Assembly: GCA_022826725.1 (NCBI GenBank)
Contig: JAJDUF010000016.1
Location: 186,001-250,000, forward strand
Source of the DNA: Chloroflexota bacterium
GTDB lineage: Bacteria; Chloroflexota; UBA11872; UBA12225; JAJDUF01
Length of the DNA stretch: 64,000 nt
Reading direction: 5' to 3'
The position numbers and the translations under genes are program-made. The notes below the pieces were generated by a model. It worked only from the letters and a program-made list of their open reading frames with translations. It was not told the origin of the DNA and ran no database searches. Shown one piece after another: positions 7,856-16,959 of this stretch (positions within the stretch are counted from its first letter, which is position 1; each line of letters begins with the position of its first letter).

Positions 7856-8899
7856 TTGGCACAACCGACCGTGATGACCGTGCGGGGGCCGGTGCCCGCC
7901 GACGAGCTAGGAATCACGCTGGCGCACGAGCATCTCTTCTTCCGCCTGGATTGCTACTACTCCCAGGCCGAGGACGACCCGGACGGCACGTTCGCCACGG
8001 GACCGATTACCCCGGATCGCCTGTGGTGGCTGCGCTCGCACCCCTTCAACAGTCGCGTCAACCTGGCGCAAGAGGACCTGGCGACCGCCGTCTCGGAGGT
8101 GGAGCACTACAAGGCCGCCGGCGGGTCCACCATCATTGACGTGACGACCGTCGGCATTAGCCCGAATCCGGCCGGGCTGGTCGCGGTCTCCGAGCACACC
8201 GGCCTCCACATCGTCGCCGGGACCGGCTACTACTTGGCCACGTCCTACGCCGACCACCCGGCTACCGATCAGTCCACCGAGGAGCTCGCCGACGAGATGC
8301 GCCGTGCGCTCCTGGAAGGGATGCATGGGACGGACGTGCGCGCCGGCCTGATGGGCGAGCTTGGCGTGGGCAACCCACCGGCGCCGGTGGAGCTGCGCGT
8401 GCTCGCCGCCGCCGCGCAGGTGCAGCGCGAACTGGACTGCGCCATCAATATTCACCCCGCCTGGTATCGCGCTGGTGCCGAGACGGCCGTGCAGGCGGTA
8501 GAGGCCGCCGGCATCGAGCCGCGCCGGACGATGATTAGCCACCTCGACGTGCGGTTTCTCGATGACTTGCCCGCCTACAAGGAGCTTGCACGGCGCGGCT
8601 ACTGGCTGTCGCTCGATACGTTCGGCCGCGAGATGTACTACCCGCACGCCAACATCCAGTTTCCGTCCGATGCCCAGCGCATTCAGGTCGTGCTCGGTCT
8701 CCTGGAGGCCGGCTATGGCGACCGCCTGCTCTTGGCCCAGGACATCTGCTTCAGAACGGACCTGGTGTGCTACGGGGGCCACGGCTACGCTCACCTGCTC
8801 CGCACGCTGCGCTCGCGCTTCCTCCAGTCCGGCGTATCGGCAGCAACGTTCGACAGCATCCTCACCGACAACCCGCGGCGCTTTCTGTGCGGCGAATAG
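7856..8899 (+). CDS. Phosphotriesterase-like (amidohydrolase superfamily) lactonase/hydrolase
   Basis: A TIM-barrel metal hydrolase of the phosphotriesterase-related group. The first strand carries ITLAHEHLFF (metal-binding H-x-H), and MGELGVGNPP holds a Glu where many members use a carboxylated Lys to bridge the metals, as in PHP-type relatives. NIHPAWYR and MISHLDVRFLDD give the two further His ligands, and LLAQDICFRTDL the catalytic Asp. The C terminus, DSILTDNPRRFL, is the usual family ending. Substrates in this family include lactones and organophosphates; which applies is unknown. I chose TTG 7856 because GGGAGG lies five bases upstream and conserved sequence starts there; the frame is open from 7790. 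Confidence 0.85.
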   Translation: MAQPTVMTVRGPVPADELGITLAHEHLFFRLDCYYSQAEDDPDGTFATGPITPDRLWWLRSHPFNSRVNLAQEDLATAVSEVEHYKAAGGSTIIDVTTVGISPNPAGLVAVSEHTGLHIVAGTGYYLATSYADHPATDQSTEELADEMRRALLEGMHGTDVRAGLMGELGVGNPPAPVELRVLAAAAQVQRELDCAINIHPAWYRAGAETAVQAVEAAGIEPRRTMISHLDVRFLDDLPAYKELARRGYWLSLDTFGREMYYPHANIQFPSDAQRIQVVLGLLEAGYGDRLLLAQDICFRTDLVCYGGHGYAHLLRTLRSRFLQSGVSAATFDSILTDNPRRFLCGE

Positions 8900-8912
8900 G
8901 GAGGGTGCGGGA

Positions 8913-9009
8913 CTCACCCCCAGCCCCTCTCCACCATGTAGAGAGGGGAGTCTACCGGCGGGCTGGCGGCCACGCCCTCTCCCCGTGGGAGAGAGCTGGG
9001 GTGAGGGCT
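8913..9009. repeat. Interspersed inverted repeat, family A, full-length copy
   Basis: The left arm CTCACCCCCAGCCCCTCTCC and the right arm GGAGAGAGCTGGGGTGAG pair almost perfectly across about 60 bp, with a small inner repeat (CTCTCCACC/TAGAGAGGGG). It lies between two convergent genes, so its transcript could also act as a terminator in either direction. It is the longest copy of this family in the window. Confidence 0.7.
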
Positions 9010-9031
9010 GTTGCCCGCCGTTGTCCTCAGA

Positions 9032-10090
9032 TCAAGCCGCCTGTAGGTCCGCCAGCACCCGATGCACCGCGGCTTCGGGCACGTCTTGGCGGATGACCGG
9101 GCGGCCAATCGCCTCCAGCAGTATCCAGCGCATGGTGGACTTGCTGACCTTCTTGTCGGCCTGCGCGGCCTCCCAGACCATCTCCGGCGTCACCTCGTCG
9201 TACCGCACGGGGAGTTGCGAGCGTTGCAGGGCCGTCTCGATCCGGTCGGCCTCGGTCGAGGGTAGCCCACCAACTGTGGCGCTCAACCACGCCGCCCCGA
9301 CGAGGCCGATAGCGACCGCCTCGCCGTGGACGTACCGCGTGTAGCCGGTCGCGGCCTCCAGCGCGTGGCCGATGGTGTGCCCCAGGTTCAGCAGCATCCG
9401 CGGGCCCCGCTCCTTGGGATCTTCGCGCACGAGCTGCTGCTTCCAGGTGGCGCAGCGCGCGACCACTTCGCGCCGCAGATCGGGCGGCACGTCCGGCGCG
9501 TCGTAGCCCTCCAACCGCTCGAACAACGGCGGGTCGAAGAGCAGCGTCGTCTTCAGCACCTCGGCCCACCCGGCGCGTAGGTCGCGGACCGGCAGGGTGT
9601 CAAGCGTGCGGGTGTCAATCAGGGTGATTCGCGCCTCGTGGAACGCGCCGACGAGATTCTTGCCGGCCGGCAGGTCCACGGCCGTCTTCCCGCCGATGGC
9701 GCTATCCACCTGCGCGAGGACGGTCGTGGGCACCTGTACCAAGGCGACGCCGCGCAGGTAGGTGGCGGCGACAAAACCCGCGAGGTCGCCGATCACGCCG
9801 CCACCGAGCGCCACGATAGTATCGCGCCGTTCCGCCCGTTCCGCCGCCAGCCAGGTATAGAGCGTCTCGGCTTCCCGCAGCGTCTTGCGATGCTCGCCGC
9901 CGGCGATGGTCTTGGTGCGGACGGCGAAGCCCCGCTCAGTCAAGCCCGCCGCCAGCGTTGGCCCCACGTGCGACCACACCTGCCGATCCGAGATGACGTA
10001 TACCTTGCCGTCGAGACCGGCGCTGCGGAGGTGCTCGCCGAGCGTATCCAGAATCCCATCGCCAGCGACGATCTGCGCTTCTTCAGTCAT
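9032..10090 (-). CDS. aroB: 3-dehydroquinate synthase
   Basis: Converts DAHP to 3-dehydroquinate in the shikimate pathway, using NAD and a divalent metal in the cytosol. The NAD site ALGGGVIGDLAGFVAATYLRG, the block VQVPTTVLAQVDSAIGGKTAVD, GWAEVLKTTLL, and the metal ligands in LLNLGHTIGHALE and YVHGEAVAIG are all present and in the correct order. Length 352 is typical. The upstream extension to 10138 reads as non-conserved residues; ATG 10090 has GGAAG upstream and is preferred. No other aromatic amino-acid gene lies beside it. The 2-deoxy-scyllo-inosose synthases are homologous, but the aroB assignment fits better for a single-copy housekeeping gene. Confidence 0.93.
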   Translation of the reverse strand: MTEEAQIVAGDGILDTLGEHLRSAGLDGKVYVISDRQVWSHVGPTLAAGLTERGFAVRTKTIAGGEHRKTLREAETLYTWLAAERAERRDTIVALGGGVIGDLAGFVAATYLRGVALVQVPTTVLAQVDSAIGGKTAVDLPAGKNLVGAFHEARITLIDTRTLDTLPVRDLRAGWAEVLKTTLLFDPPLFERLEGYDAPDVPPDLRREVVARCATWKQQLVREDPKERGPRMLLNLGHTIGHALEAATGYTRYVHGEAVAIGLVGAAWLSATVGGLPSTEADRIETALQRSQLPVRYDEVTPEMVWEAAQADKKVSKSTMRWILLEAIGRPVIRQDVPEAAVHRVLADLQAA

Positions 10091-10156
10091 AATCACGTTG
10101 CTTCCACTAGGCCGGAGTCGTGCTGCGGCTGTTGCCACAGCGGCGCAGAGCCGCGC

Positions 10157-10744
10157 CTACTGCATCATCGTCTCCGCGAGGGCGAACACGCACGAGCTAC
10201 GCGCCGTGACCAGCAGCGGCGCCCAATGCGGCGAGAGGTAGGGTAGTCCGTCCGCCGGCTGCCCGTCGAATGTGATCGCGGCCTCGTCCGTGAAGAACAG
10301 CGCGGAGTGCATGTCCAGGTCCGCATCCTCGCCCGCTGCCGCTCTGGTCATCACCAGCGGCGGCTGTGTGACCGTCCAGCGCGCGACGATCTCGTGCCCT
10401 TCTACCGTGATGATCCAGCAGGGATCGCGCCGGATGTCGCCGCCGCGCCGGAAGGCCGCATCGAGGACGGGCACGTCCGGGTCGTCGAAGGGCGGTATGC
10501 GTCCGCGGGGCCAGTGCTCTTGGATGAACGGCACCAATGCCCGATTATCGGTGCAGATGGCCGTGAATCGCTGCGGCGCATCCACGTGGACCAGCGCGAC
10601 AATGCCGGCGCTGGCCGCGCTGTAGTGCGTGTGGTACAGGCTGACCATGCCGCTATGCGCTTCCTCGCCGGGTCGCCGCAGGAAGTTGATCCAGTGCTCG
10701 CCGGTCCAGAAGAGCGTTTTCCGATTGATGATCGCCGGTTGCAT
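10157..10744 (-). CDS. Hypothetical protein, 195 aa
   Basis: No named family is recognised. The protein has an N-terminal block WTGEHWINFLRRPGEEAHSGMVSLYHTHYS, a mid-region with CWIITVEGHEIVARWTVTQPPLV and a C-terminal half with LDMHSALFFTDEAAITFDGQPADG, giving alternating beta strands consistent with an all-beta fold. It has no signal peptide or membrane segment. It is upstream of aroB on the same strand, 66 bp away, and divergent from the PHP gene, so the 10745-10886 gap should hold promoters for both directions. Confidence 0.6.
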   Translation of the reverse strand: MQPAIINRKTLFWTGEHWINFLRRPGEEAHSGMVSLYHTHYSAASAGIVALVHVDAPQRFTAICTDNRALVPFIQEHWPRGRIPPFDDPDVPVLDAAFRRGGDIRRDPCWIITVEGHEIVARWTVTQPPLVMTRAAAGEDADLDMHSALFFTDEAAITFDGQPADGLPYLSPHWAPLLVTARSSCVFALAETMMQ

Positions 10745-10886
10745 CCCTGCCCTCCTTCAGGTTCCAAGTCAGCTATCCGTAGGGGTGGCCGGCCTACACT
10801 CTACCGCAGCCGTCCGTATCGCCAAGGGCACGCTCGCTGTTGCCCATGGCCCGCCCTTGCACTATCCTTCACGCGAGGAGAGCATC

Positions 10887-11876
10887 ATGCAACGTCTGGA
10901 CCGGGCCGCGCCATCGCACACCACCCCCTGGCAAGTACCGGGGCAATGGTACCGGGGCGCGCTCCACTGCCACACCACCGAGTCCGATGGTCAGCCCACC
11001 CCCCAGCAGACTGTGGACTGGCACGCCGCCAACGGCTACGGGTTCCTCGCCATCACCGACCACGACCGGGTCACCGACCCCGCTGGCCTCGACCCTAAAG
11101 GGCTGTGCCTGGTCCCCTCGACGGAGCTGACCGCTGCCGGCGGGGAGTTGGGCGCAGCGTATCACCTCCTGGGCATCAACGTGCCGCCGGGGACAACGTT
11201 GCCGTCCCCGCATACCCTGGCCACCGAGTCGGTGTCCTTCCTGCGCTCGGTGGGCGCGACGGTGTTCATCGCCCACCCCTACTGGTCGGGCCTTACGTCG
11301 GCCGACCTCCTGGCCCTGTGGAGCGACGACCCCCAGGACGGCGCACTCGGCATGGAGATCTACAACGGGGCCTCGCATCTGGAGACCCAGAAGGGCGACT
11401 CGCACGCAGCCTGGGATGAGACGCTGGCGCGTGGTGCCCGGTGGTGGGGCATTGCCACCGATGATACCCACTGGGGCACGCTCGACCGCGGCCTCGGCTG
11501 GGTGGTAGTACGCGCGCCAACGGCCACACCGGCCGCCATCGCTACGGCGCTGGCTCAGGGCCACTTCTACGCCTCCAGCGGCCCGGAGCTGCGACAGATT
11601 GAGGTCCTCGGCGAGGAGGATGGCGCGCTCCGCATCCACGTCGAGACATCGCCCTGCGCGGCGATCTACCTGCTGGCCTACGGCGATCACGACAGCGCCT
11701 ACAACGCCGGCGCCATCGCCCGCGGCGAACTTGGCGCCACGATCACCGAGGCCACCCTCTCGGTATCACCGCCCCCGGCGCCGGCCGATGGCAACGGGCG
11801 GACCTGGTACGTGCGGGTCCAGGCGACCGACTGGCAGCGTCGCTCGGCGTGGAGCAACCCCATTTTCGCCTCATGA
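10887..11876 (+). CDS. PHP-domain metallo-phosphoesterase (CehA/McbA-like)
   Basis: A member of the polymerase and histidinol phosphatase (PHP) superfamily of trinuclear-metal phosphoesterases. Metal-binding motifs are visible in order: ALHCHTTESDG (H-x-H with D), FLAITDHDRVTD, STELTAAGGELGAAYHLLG, FIAHPYWSG and GIATDDTHWG. The C-terminal ~80 residues form a beta domain of the kind seen in CehA/McbA-type proteins. The substrate is unknown. ATG 10887 has GAGGAG six bases upstream and the frame upstream is non-conserved. The stop overlaps the start of the transporter gene by four bases (ATGA), so the two are translationally coupled. Confidence 0.85.
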   Translation: MQRLDRAAPSHTTPWQVPGQWYRGALHCHTTESDGQPTPQQTVDWHAANGYGFLAITDHDRVTDPAGLDPKGLCLVPSTELTAAGGELGAAYHLLGINVPPGTTLPSPHTLATESVSFLRSVGATVFIAHPYWSGLTSADLLALWSDDPQDGALGMEIYNGASHLETQKGDSHAAWDETLARGARWWGIATDDTHWGTLDRGLGWVVVRAPTATPAAIATALAQGHFYASSGPELRQIEVLGEEDGALRIHVETSPCAAIYLLAYGDHDSAYNAGAIARGELGATITEATLSVSPPPAPADGNGRTWYVRVQATDWQRRSAWSNPIFAS

Positions 11877-13258
11877 GTTCCGCTCAAGCAGAGGCGGCGG
11901 CGCCGGGCCACGGTCCGGCCAGCGCAGCCGCGGCGACCGGTCGGCGCTGGCTCCAGGCACTCGGGCTACACCGGCGGGAGCTGCGGGCCTGGGCGCTGTA
12001 CGACTGGGCCAACTCGGCCTTTGCCACCGTGATCGGGGCCGCCGTCTTCCCCATCTTCTATGCCAACGTCGCGGCCGTGGACCTGCCGGCGAACGAGGCG
12101 ACGGCGCGCTATGCTTTCACGGCGTCCTCCGCCCTGGCGCTGATCGCCCTGCTGATGCCTGTGCTTGGCGCCGTGGCCGACTACCTCGGCGCCAAGAAAC
12201 GGCTGCTAGGAAGGTTCCTGGCCCTGGGCGCTGTGGCCACGGCCACGATGTTCTTCATCGGCCGCGGCGACTGGTTGTTTGCCTCGTTGTTGTTCGTGCT
12301 CGGCAACATCGGTTTATCCGGCGCGAATGTCTTCTACAACTCCCTACTCCCCCACATTGCCCGCGAGGACGAGATGGATCGTGTCTCCTCGGCCGGCTAC
12401 GCCTTGGGCTACCTCGGCGGCGGGCTGCTGCTGGCGATCAACTTGACGGGCATCCTATTTGTCGACGCATCCGGTTGGGCCGATGCGGAGGTGGCCACCC
12501 GCCTGTGCTTTGTTAGCGTCGCCCTCTGGTGGGCGGGGTTTTCGCTCCCGCTCTTCCGAAGTGTGCCCGAGCCGCCGCGGCGCCTGGAGAAAGGGGAAGT
12601 CACCGGCTTGAACCCGGTGCGGGTGGGCGTGAAGCGGCTGGCGGAGACGTTCCATGAGATCCGCGGCTACCGGCACGCCTTCCTGTTCCTGCTGGCGTTC
12701 CTGGCCTACAACGACGGGATCGGCACGATCAACGGGATGGCAGCCGCCTATGGCACGGAGATCGGTTTGGCGGGATCTCATCTCATCGGCGCCATTCTGG
12801 TGGTCCAGTTTGTCGGTATGCCCTGCACCTTTCTCGCCGGTATTCTGGCCGGGCGCTTGGGCACCAAGCGTACCCTCTATCTTGCCCTGGCGGTGTACGT
12901 CGTAATCAGCGCGCTGGCCTATTTCATGAGCACGGCCCTGCACTTCTACGCGCTGGCGATCCTCGTCGGCGCGGTGATTGGCGGCAGTCAGGCCCTCAGC
13001 CGCTCGCTCTATGCCAGCCTGATCCCGCGCCACAAGTCCGCGGAGTTCTTCTCCTTCCTGACCGTGGGCAGCAAGTTTGCCGGTATCCTGGGACCGGCGA
13101 TCTTCGGATGGGTTTCGTTGCTGGCCGGCTCCAGCCGCCTCAGTATTCTCGCCATCGCGGCCTTCTTCATCGTCGGGATGGCGCTCCTGACTCGCGTGGA
13201 TGTGCCGGCTGGCCAACGCTACGCGCAGCAAGCCGACCGGGCGTTTCACGCGGCCTAA
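11873..13258 (+). CDS. ATG22/UMF1-family major facilitator transporter (copy 1)
   Basis: A 12-segment membrane transporter of the ATG22-like major facilitator group (UMF1 family), whose eukaryotic namesake exports amino acids from the vacuole; bacterial substrates are mostly unknown. The signature [14 protein letters not shown] lies at the first segment, followed by [15 protein letters not shown] (the loop 2-3 motif), [15 protein letters not shown] and [14 protein letters not shown]. The C-terminal half has [23 protein letters not shown]. It overlaps the PHP gene by four bases, which suggests a shared job such as uptake or export of the PHP product. The neighbouring gene is a close paralogue. 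Confidence 0.9.
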   Translation: MSSAQAEAAAPGHGPASAAAATGRRWLQALGLHRRELRAWALYDWANSAFATVIGAAVFPIFYANVAAVDLPANEATARYAFTASSALALIALLMPVLGAVADYLGAKKRLLGRFLALGAVATATMFFIGRGDWLFASLLFVLGNIGLSGANVFYNSLLPHIAREDEMDRVSSAGYALGYLGGGLLLAINLTGILFVDASGWADAEVATRLCFVSVALWWAGFSLPLFRSVPEPPRRLEKGEVTGLNPVRVGVKRLAETFHEIRGYRHAFLFLLAFLAYNDGIGTINGMAAAYGTEIGLAGSHLIGAILVVQFVGMPCTFLAGILAGRLGTKRTLYLALAVYVVISALAYFMSTALHFYALAILVGAVIGGSQALSRSLYASLIPRHKSAEFFSFLTVGSKFAGILGPAIFGWVSLLAGSSRLSILAIAAFFIVGMALLTRVDVPAGQRYAQQADRAFHAA

Positions 13259-13283
13259 AGCCCGTGTGGAGAGGGGGGCGATC

Positions 13284-14678
13284 ATGTCAGCCGATGCAAT
13301 GTCGCCGAGCGACGGTCCGGTCGGCCCAACCGACGCGAGCGGCCCCCGCTGGCTCCAAGCACTCGGGCTACACCGGCGGGAGTTGCGGGCCTGGGCACTG
13401 TACGACTGGGCCAACTCGGCTTTTGTCACCACGATTGTCACTGCCGTGTTCCCCATCTTCTACGTCAGCGTCGCAGCCGCCGACCTGCCGGAAGTCGAAG
13501 CGACGCAGCGGTTTGCTTTCACGACTTCCGTCGCGCTGGCGCTGGTGGCACTCCTGACGCCGGTGCTGGGCGCCGTTGCCGACTACCTCGGCGCCAAGAA
13601 GCGGTTGCTCGGCATGTTCCTGGCCCTGGGCGTGGTAGCCACGGTCACGCTGATCTTCATCGGCCAAGGCGCGTGGCTGTTTGCCTCGTTGGTGTTCGTG
13701 CTGGGCAACGTCGGCTTCTCCGGCGCGAACGTCTTCTACAACTCACTGTTGCCGCACATCGCCCGCGAGGACGAGATAGACCGCGTCTCCACGGCCGGCT
13801 ACGCCTTGGGCTATCTCGGCGGGGGGCTGCTGCTGGCGATCAACCTGGCCTGGATTCTGGCCCCCGGCACGTTTGGCTTGGCCGACGAGGAGATGGCCAC
13901 TCGCCTCAGCTTTATCAGCGTCGCCCTCTGGTGGGCCGGGTTTTCGATTCCGCTCTTCCGGCGCGTACACGAACCACCGCGGCAGTTGGAATCGGATGAG
14001 GTTGCCAGCCTGAATCCGGCGCGCGTAGCCGTGACGCGGCTGGTCGAGACCTTCCACGAAATTCGCGGCTACCGGCACGCCTTCCTGTTCCTGCTGGCCT
14101 TCCTGGCCTACAACGACGGGATCAGCACGATCATCAGGATGGCCACCGTCTATGGCACCGAGATCGGCCTGGGGCAAACCGACCTCATCGGCGCGGTGCT
14201 GCTGGTGCAGTTTGTCGGCATCCCCTGCACCTTCCTCTTTGGCCTCCTCGCCGGGCGGATTGGCGCCAAGCGTGCCCTCTACCTCGGTCTGTCCGTGTAT
14301 GTCATGGTCAGTGTGCTCGGCTACTTCATGTCGGAGGCCCTGCACTTCTACGCGCTGGCGATCCTGGTGGGTATGGTGCAAGGCGGCGCTCAGGGTCTCA
14401 GCCGCTCGGTCTATGCCAGCTTGATCCCGCGCCACAAGTCCGCGGAATTCTTCTCCTTCTTCGCCGTCGGCGACAAGTTCGCCGGTATCCTGGGGCCGAC
14501 GATCTTTGGGTGGGTCTCGGTGCTGGCCGGTTCCAGCCGCCTCGCTATTCTCGCCGTGATTGCCTTCTTCATCATCGGGATGGCGCTCCTGACGCGCGTG
14601 GACATCCCCGCTGGTCAACGCGCCGCGCGGGAAGCCGAGCGAGCACTGCACTCACCCTCGGACGACGCGACGACCTGA
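13284..14678 (+). CDS. ATG22/UMF1-family major facilitator transporter (copy 2)
   Basis: Nearly the same protein as the gene 25 bp upstream: [35 protein letters not shown] and [12 protein letters not shown] recur unchanged, with most differences in loops and in the first 35 residues. The pair is a tandem duplication that has diverged at both protein and DNA level, so it is not recent. Retained differences lie in the segment facing residues 180-200 ([10 protein letters not shown] in copy 1, [10 protein letters not shown] in copy 2), which could alter specificity. ATG 13284 has AGGGGGG upstream. All three genes from 10887 probably form one transcript. Confidence 0.9.
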   Translation: MSADAMSPSDGPVGPTDASGPRWLQALGLHRRELRAWALYDWANSAFVTTIVTAVFPIFYVSVAAADLPEVEATQRFAFTTSVALALVALLTPVLGAVADYLGAKKRLLGMFLALGVVATVTLIFIGQGAWLFASLVFVLGNVGFSGANVFYNSLLPHIAREDEIDRVSTAGYALGYLGGGLLLAINLAWILAPGTFGLADEEMATRLSFISVALWWAGFSIPLFRRVHEPPRQLESDEVASLNPARVAVTRLVETFHEIRGYRHAFLFLLAFLAYNDGISTIIRMATVYGTEIGLGQTDLIGAVLLVQFVGIPCTFLFGLLAGRIGAKRALYLGLSVYVMVSVLGYFMSEALHFYALAILVGMVQGGAQGLSRSVYASLIPRHKSAEFFSFFAVGDKFAGILGPTIFGWVSVLAGSSRLAILAVIAFFIIGMALLTRVDIPAGQRAAREAERALHSPSDDATT

Positions 14679-14769
14679 GCCGCCGCCCAGCAGGGAGCAC
14701 CGTCCTCCGGCCAACTGTATCCGGCGCCTCCGTGAAAGAAGGGGACTGGTCGCAGTTGAGGTTGGAGCT

Positions 14770-14895
14770 ATGCGCCGGGTGCAAGTGTCGGAGGCCAGGG
14801 CACGCTTGGCCGAACTGCTGCGGACGTTTGGGCGCCGTTATTTAGAATTTGACCGCCAACACTTAATAACGGTAGTCTTTACTAAGCTCTGCTAA
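14770..14895 (+). pseudogene. Truncated Phd/YefM-like antitoxin remnant
   Basis: The 41-codon frame starts MRRVQVSEARARLAELLR, which matches the N-terminal DNA-binding helix of Phd/YefM antitoxins (usually 75-90 residues). After about residue 20 the sequence changes to an unrelated AT-rich tail ending at TAA. It looks like an antitoxin gene cut by deletion or insertion. It lies 16 bp before the Fic gene, and Fic/Doc toxins are often paired with such antitoxins. Confidence 0.5.
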
Positions 14896-14911
14896 ATACG
14901 GACGCAGCACG

Positions 14912-16072
14912 TTGAAACGCGACGCGACGGGGCGGTACACGGTCACCACTACAACCGGCGAGCCGGTCCGGGCCTTTATTCCGCATCCTCTGCCACCCCA
15001 GCCGGCGCTGGACCTAGCCGCCATCCAGGTTCCCCTAGAGGATGCCCTGCTGGCGCTAGGACGGCTGGACAGTCTCTCGACGCTCCTGCCGGACCCGCAT
15101 CTCTTCCTCTACACCTACATTCGGAAAGAGGCGGTGCTCTCTTCCCAGATCGAGGGTACGCAGTCCTCGCTGTCGGACTTGCTGCGCTTCGAGTTGGCGG
15201 AGTTGCCCGGCGTACCCACCGATGACGTTGCCGAGGTCTCGAGATACGTGGCGGCACTGGAGTATGGCTTGCAACGGCTCCGCGGTGGCTTTCCCCTCGC
15301 CAACCGCCTCCTCCGTGAGATCCACTTCATACTCCTAGAGCACGGCCGCGGCAGCAACATGGCCCCGGGTGAGTTCCGGCGCTCCCAGAACTGGATTGGT
15401 GGCAGCCGTCCCGGCAACGCCCGTTTTGTTCCACCACCGCCGGATGCCGTTCAGGACTGCATGGCGGACCTGGAGCGTTTTCTCCACGCGCAGCATTCCG
15501 GCCTCTCCACTCTGGTCCGGGCGGGCCTCGCCCATGTCCAATTCGAAACCATCCATCCCTTCCTGGACGGCAATGGCCGCGTGGGGCGGCTGCTCATCAC
15601 GTTCCTGCTGTGTCACGAGGGCATGTTGCAGGAGCCGCTGCTGTACCTGAGCCTCTACTTCAAGGAGTATCGCCAGGAATACTACACACTGCTCGATAGC
15701 GTGCGTCGGAACGGTGACTGGGAGGCCTGGCTGGCCTTCTTTCTCGAAGGTGTCAAGCAGACTGCGGATGGTGCCGTCGCAACGGCCCGGCGGCTGGTTG
15801 CGTTGTTCCAACAGGACCAGGACGCTATCCGGCAGCTGGGTCGTGCGGCAGGATCGGCGCTGCGCGTCCATCAGGCGCTGAAGGAACAGCCAATCGCTAC
15901 CATTGCTAATATCTGCAAACATACTGGGCTTTCTTTTCCAGGCGTATCTTCAGCTATGGCACGGCTGCTCGCACTCGGGTTGGTGCGAGAGATCACTGGC
16001 CGGGACCGCAATCGCGTCTTTATTTACGACCGCTACCTTGCTATCCTGAATGAAGGAACGGAAGCGCCATGA
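14912..16072 (+). CDS. Fic-domain protein (AMP-transferase type)
   Basis: Fic proteins transfer AMP or another nucleotide part from ATP to hydroxyl groups of target proteins. The catalytic loop HPFLDGNGRVGR (His 215) is complete. Residues 77-86, SSQIEGTQSS, form the inhibitory helix motif with Glu 81, so this belongs to the class in which the auto-inhibitory glutamate is in the same chain, N-terminal to the Fic core. The C-terminal ~90 residues are a winged-helix DNA-binding domain (ATIANICKHTGLSFPGVSSAMARLLALGLV), as in many bacterial Fic proteins of 370-390 residues. The start is TTG at 14912. Self-inhibition in cis would explain survival without the damaged antitoxin upstream. Confidence 0.92.
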   Translation: MKRDATGRYTVTTTTGEPVRAFIPHPLPPQPALDLAAIQVPLEDALLALGRLDSLSTLLPDPHLFLYTYIRKEAVLSSQIEGTQSSLSDLLRFELAELPGVPTDDVAEVSRYVAALEYGLQRLRGGFPLANRLLREIHFILLEHGRGSNMAPGEFRRSQNWIGGSRPGNARFVPPPPDAVQDCMADLERFLHAQHSGLSTLVRAGLAHVQFETIHPFLDGNGRVGRLLITFLLCHEGMLQEPLLYLSLYFKEYRQEYYTLLDSVRRNGDWEAWLAFFLEGVKQTADGAVATARRLVALFQQDQDAIRQLGRAAGSALRVHQALKEQPIATIANICKHTGLSFPGVSSAMARLLALGLVREITGRDRNRVFIYDRYLAILNEGTEAP

Positions 16073-16173
16073 GTACCGATGGGTCCACTGTAACGATCAA
16101 CGATGGCATAGCGCCTTGTTGTCCCCGCACCGCGTGGATGCCGCCGGAACTACGCCAATTGATGCGGCGTTAA
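16069..16173 (+). CDS. Tiny ORF overlapping the Fic stop
   Basis: A 34-codon frame begins at an ATG that overlaps the Fic TGA by four bases and reads through INDGIAPCCPRTAWMPPELRQL. The overlap is the usual arrangement for a co-translated gene, but the product matches nothing I know and could be a stub of a longer lost gene. Evidence is weak. Confidence 0.2.
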   Translation: MSTDGSTVTINDGIAPCCPRTAWMPPELRQLMRR

Positions 16174-16318
16174 GTTAACTAGCCACTTGCCAAGCCGCCG
16201 CGCGCCGGCGGCGGCGCGCAGGTGCTCGCGCATGGGTTGGATTCCGATCCACCAAAGCGCGACTTTGCGATTTTCCCTGACCAATTCAGCCGTGCCAACC
16301 GCAGATTGGAGTACACGC

Positions 16319-16783
16319 ATGGCCCGCAAGATGTCCAAGCAATCAACGCAGGTTGCCAACAAGGCTGATAAGAAGCCGGTCCTCCTCTCCGGCGGTAACC
16401 CGCAGATCGCGAAGGCCGACGGCGACGCGCCCGTGCAGGCCTATATCGCGGCCATGCCCGGCTGGAAAAGCGATCTCGGGCGCCGCCTCGACGACCTCAT
16501 CGTGCGTACCGTGCCCAACGTCCGCAAGGCCGTGCGCTGGAACTCGCCCTGGTACGGCATCGAAGGCCAAGGCTGGTTCGTGAGCTACCACGTCTTCACC
16601 CGCTACGTAAAGGTGACCTTCCTCAATGGCGCGTCGCTGCAACCCGCCCCCCCCGGCTCCGGCAAGGACCCGGACGCGCGCTGGGTAGACATCTACGAAG
16701 GCCAGCTCGACGAGGCGCAGCTGGAGACCTGGGTCCGCCAGTCGGCCGCCCTCCCCGGCTGGCAAGGCTTCGACTGGCTCTGA
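16319..16783 (+). CDS. DUF1801 domain-containing protein
   Basis: A 154-residue small protein of the DUF1801 superfamily. The core VQAYIAAMPGWKSDLGRRLDDLIVRTVPNVRKAVRWNSPWYGIEGQGWF is the family signature: an N-terminal helix ending before 'VP-nv.e-v-kW..p-y'. YVKVTFLNGASL follows as the conserved strand. The function of the family is not known. The N-terminal 30 residues are Lys-rich. ATG 16319 is preferred over the upstream frame at 16187 because the residues before it look non-coding and TTGGAG lies upstream. The 16173-16318 gap holds nothing recognisable. Confidence 0.8.
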   Translation: MARKMSKQSTQVANKADKKPVLLSGGNPQIAKADGDAPVQAYIAAMPGWKSDLGRRLDDLIVRTVPNVRKAVRWNSPWYGIEGQGWFVSYHVFTRYVKVTFLNGASLQPAPPGSGKDPDARWVDIYEGQLDEAQLETWVRQSAALPGWQGFDWL

Positions 16784-16959
16784 ACGCCGCCTTCGGCCGG
16801 CACTAGACCGCAGCGCGTGCGCCGGAAGTGGAGGCCTATCCAGGGGCTGATGGACTATTCCTTATACTAGGCCCAGCCAACTGGACGAAAACCAAGAACT
16901 TTCGTCCTGAGCTTTCTGCTGACGCCGTGACCATGGATCTCGCCTCGTGCGGGGTGCTA

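Noticed and set aside
12455..14651. Long minus-strand frames opposite the two transporters
   Set aside because: Similar to each other only because the real genes are paralogues; no family features.
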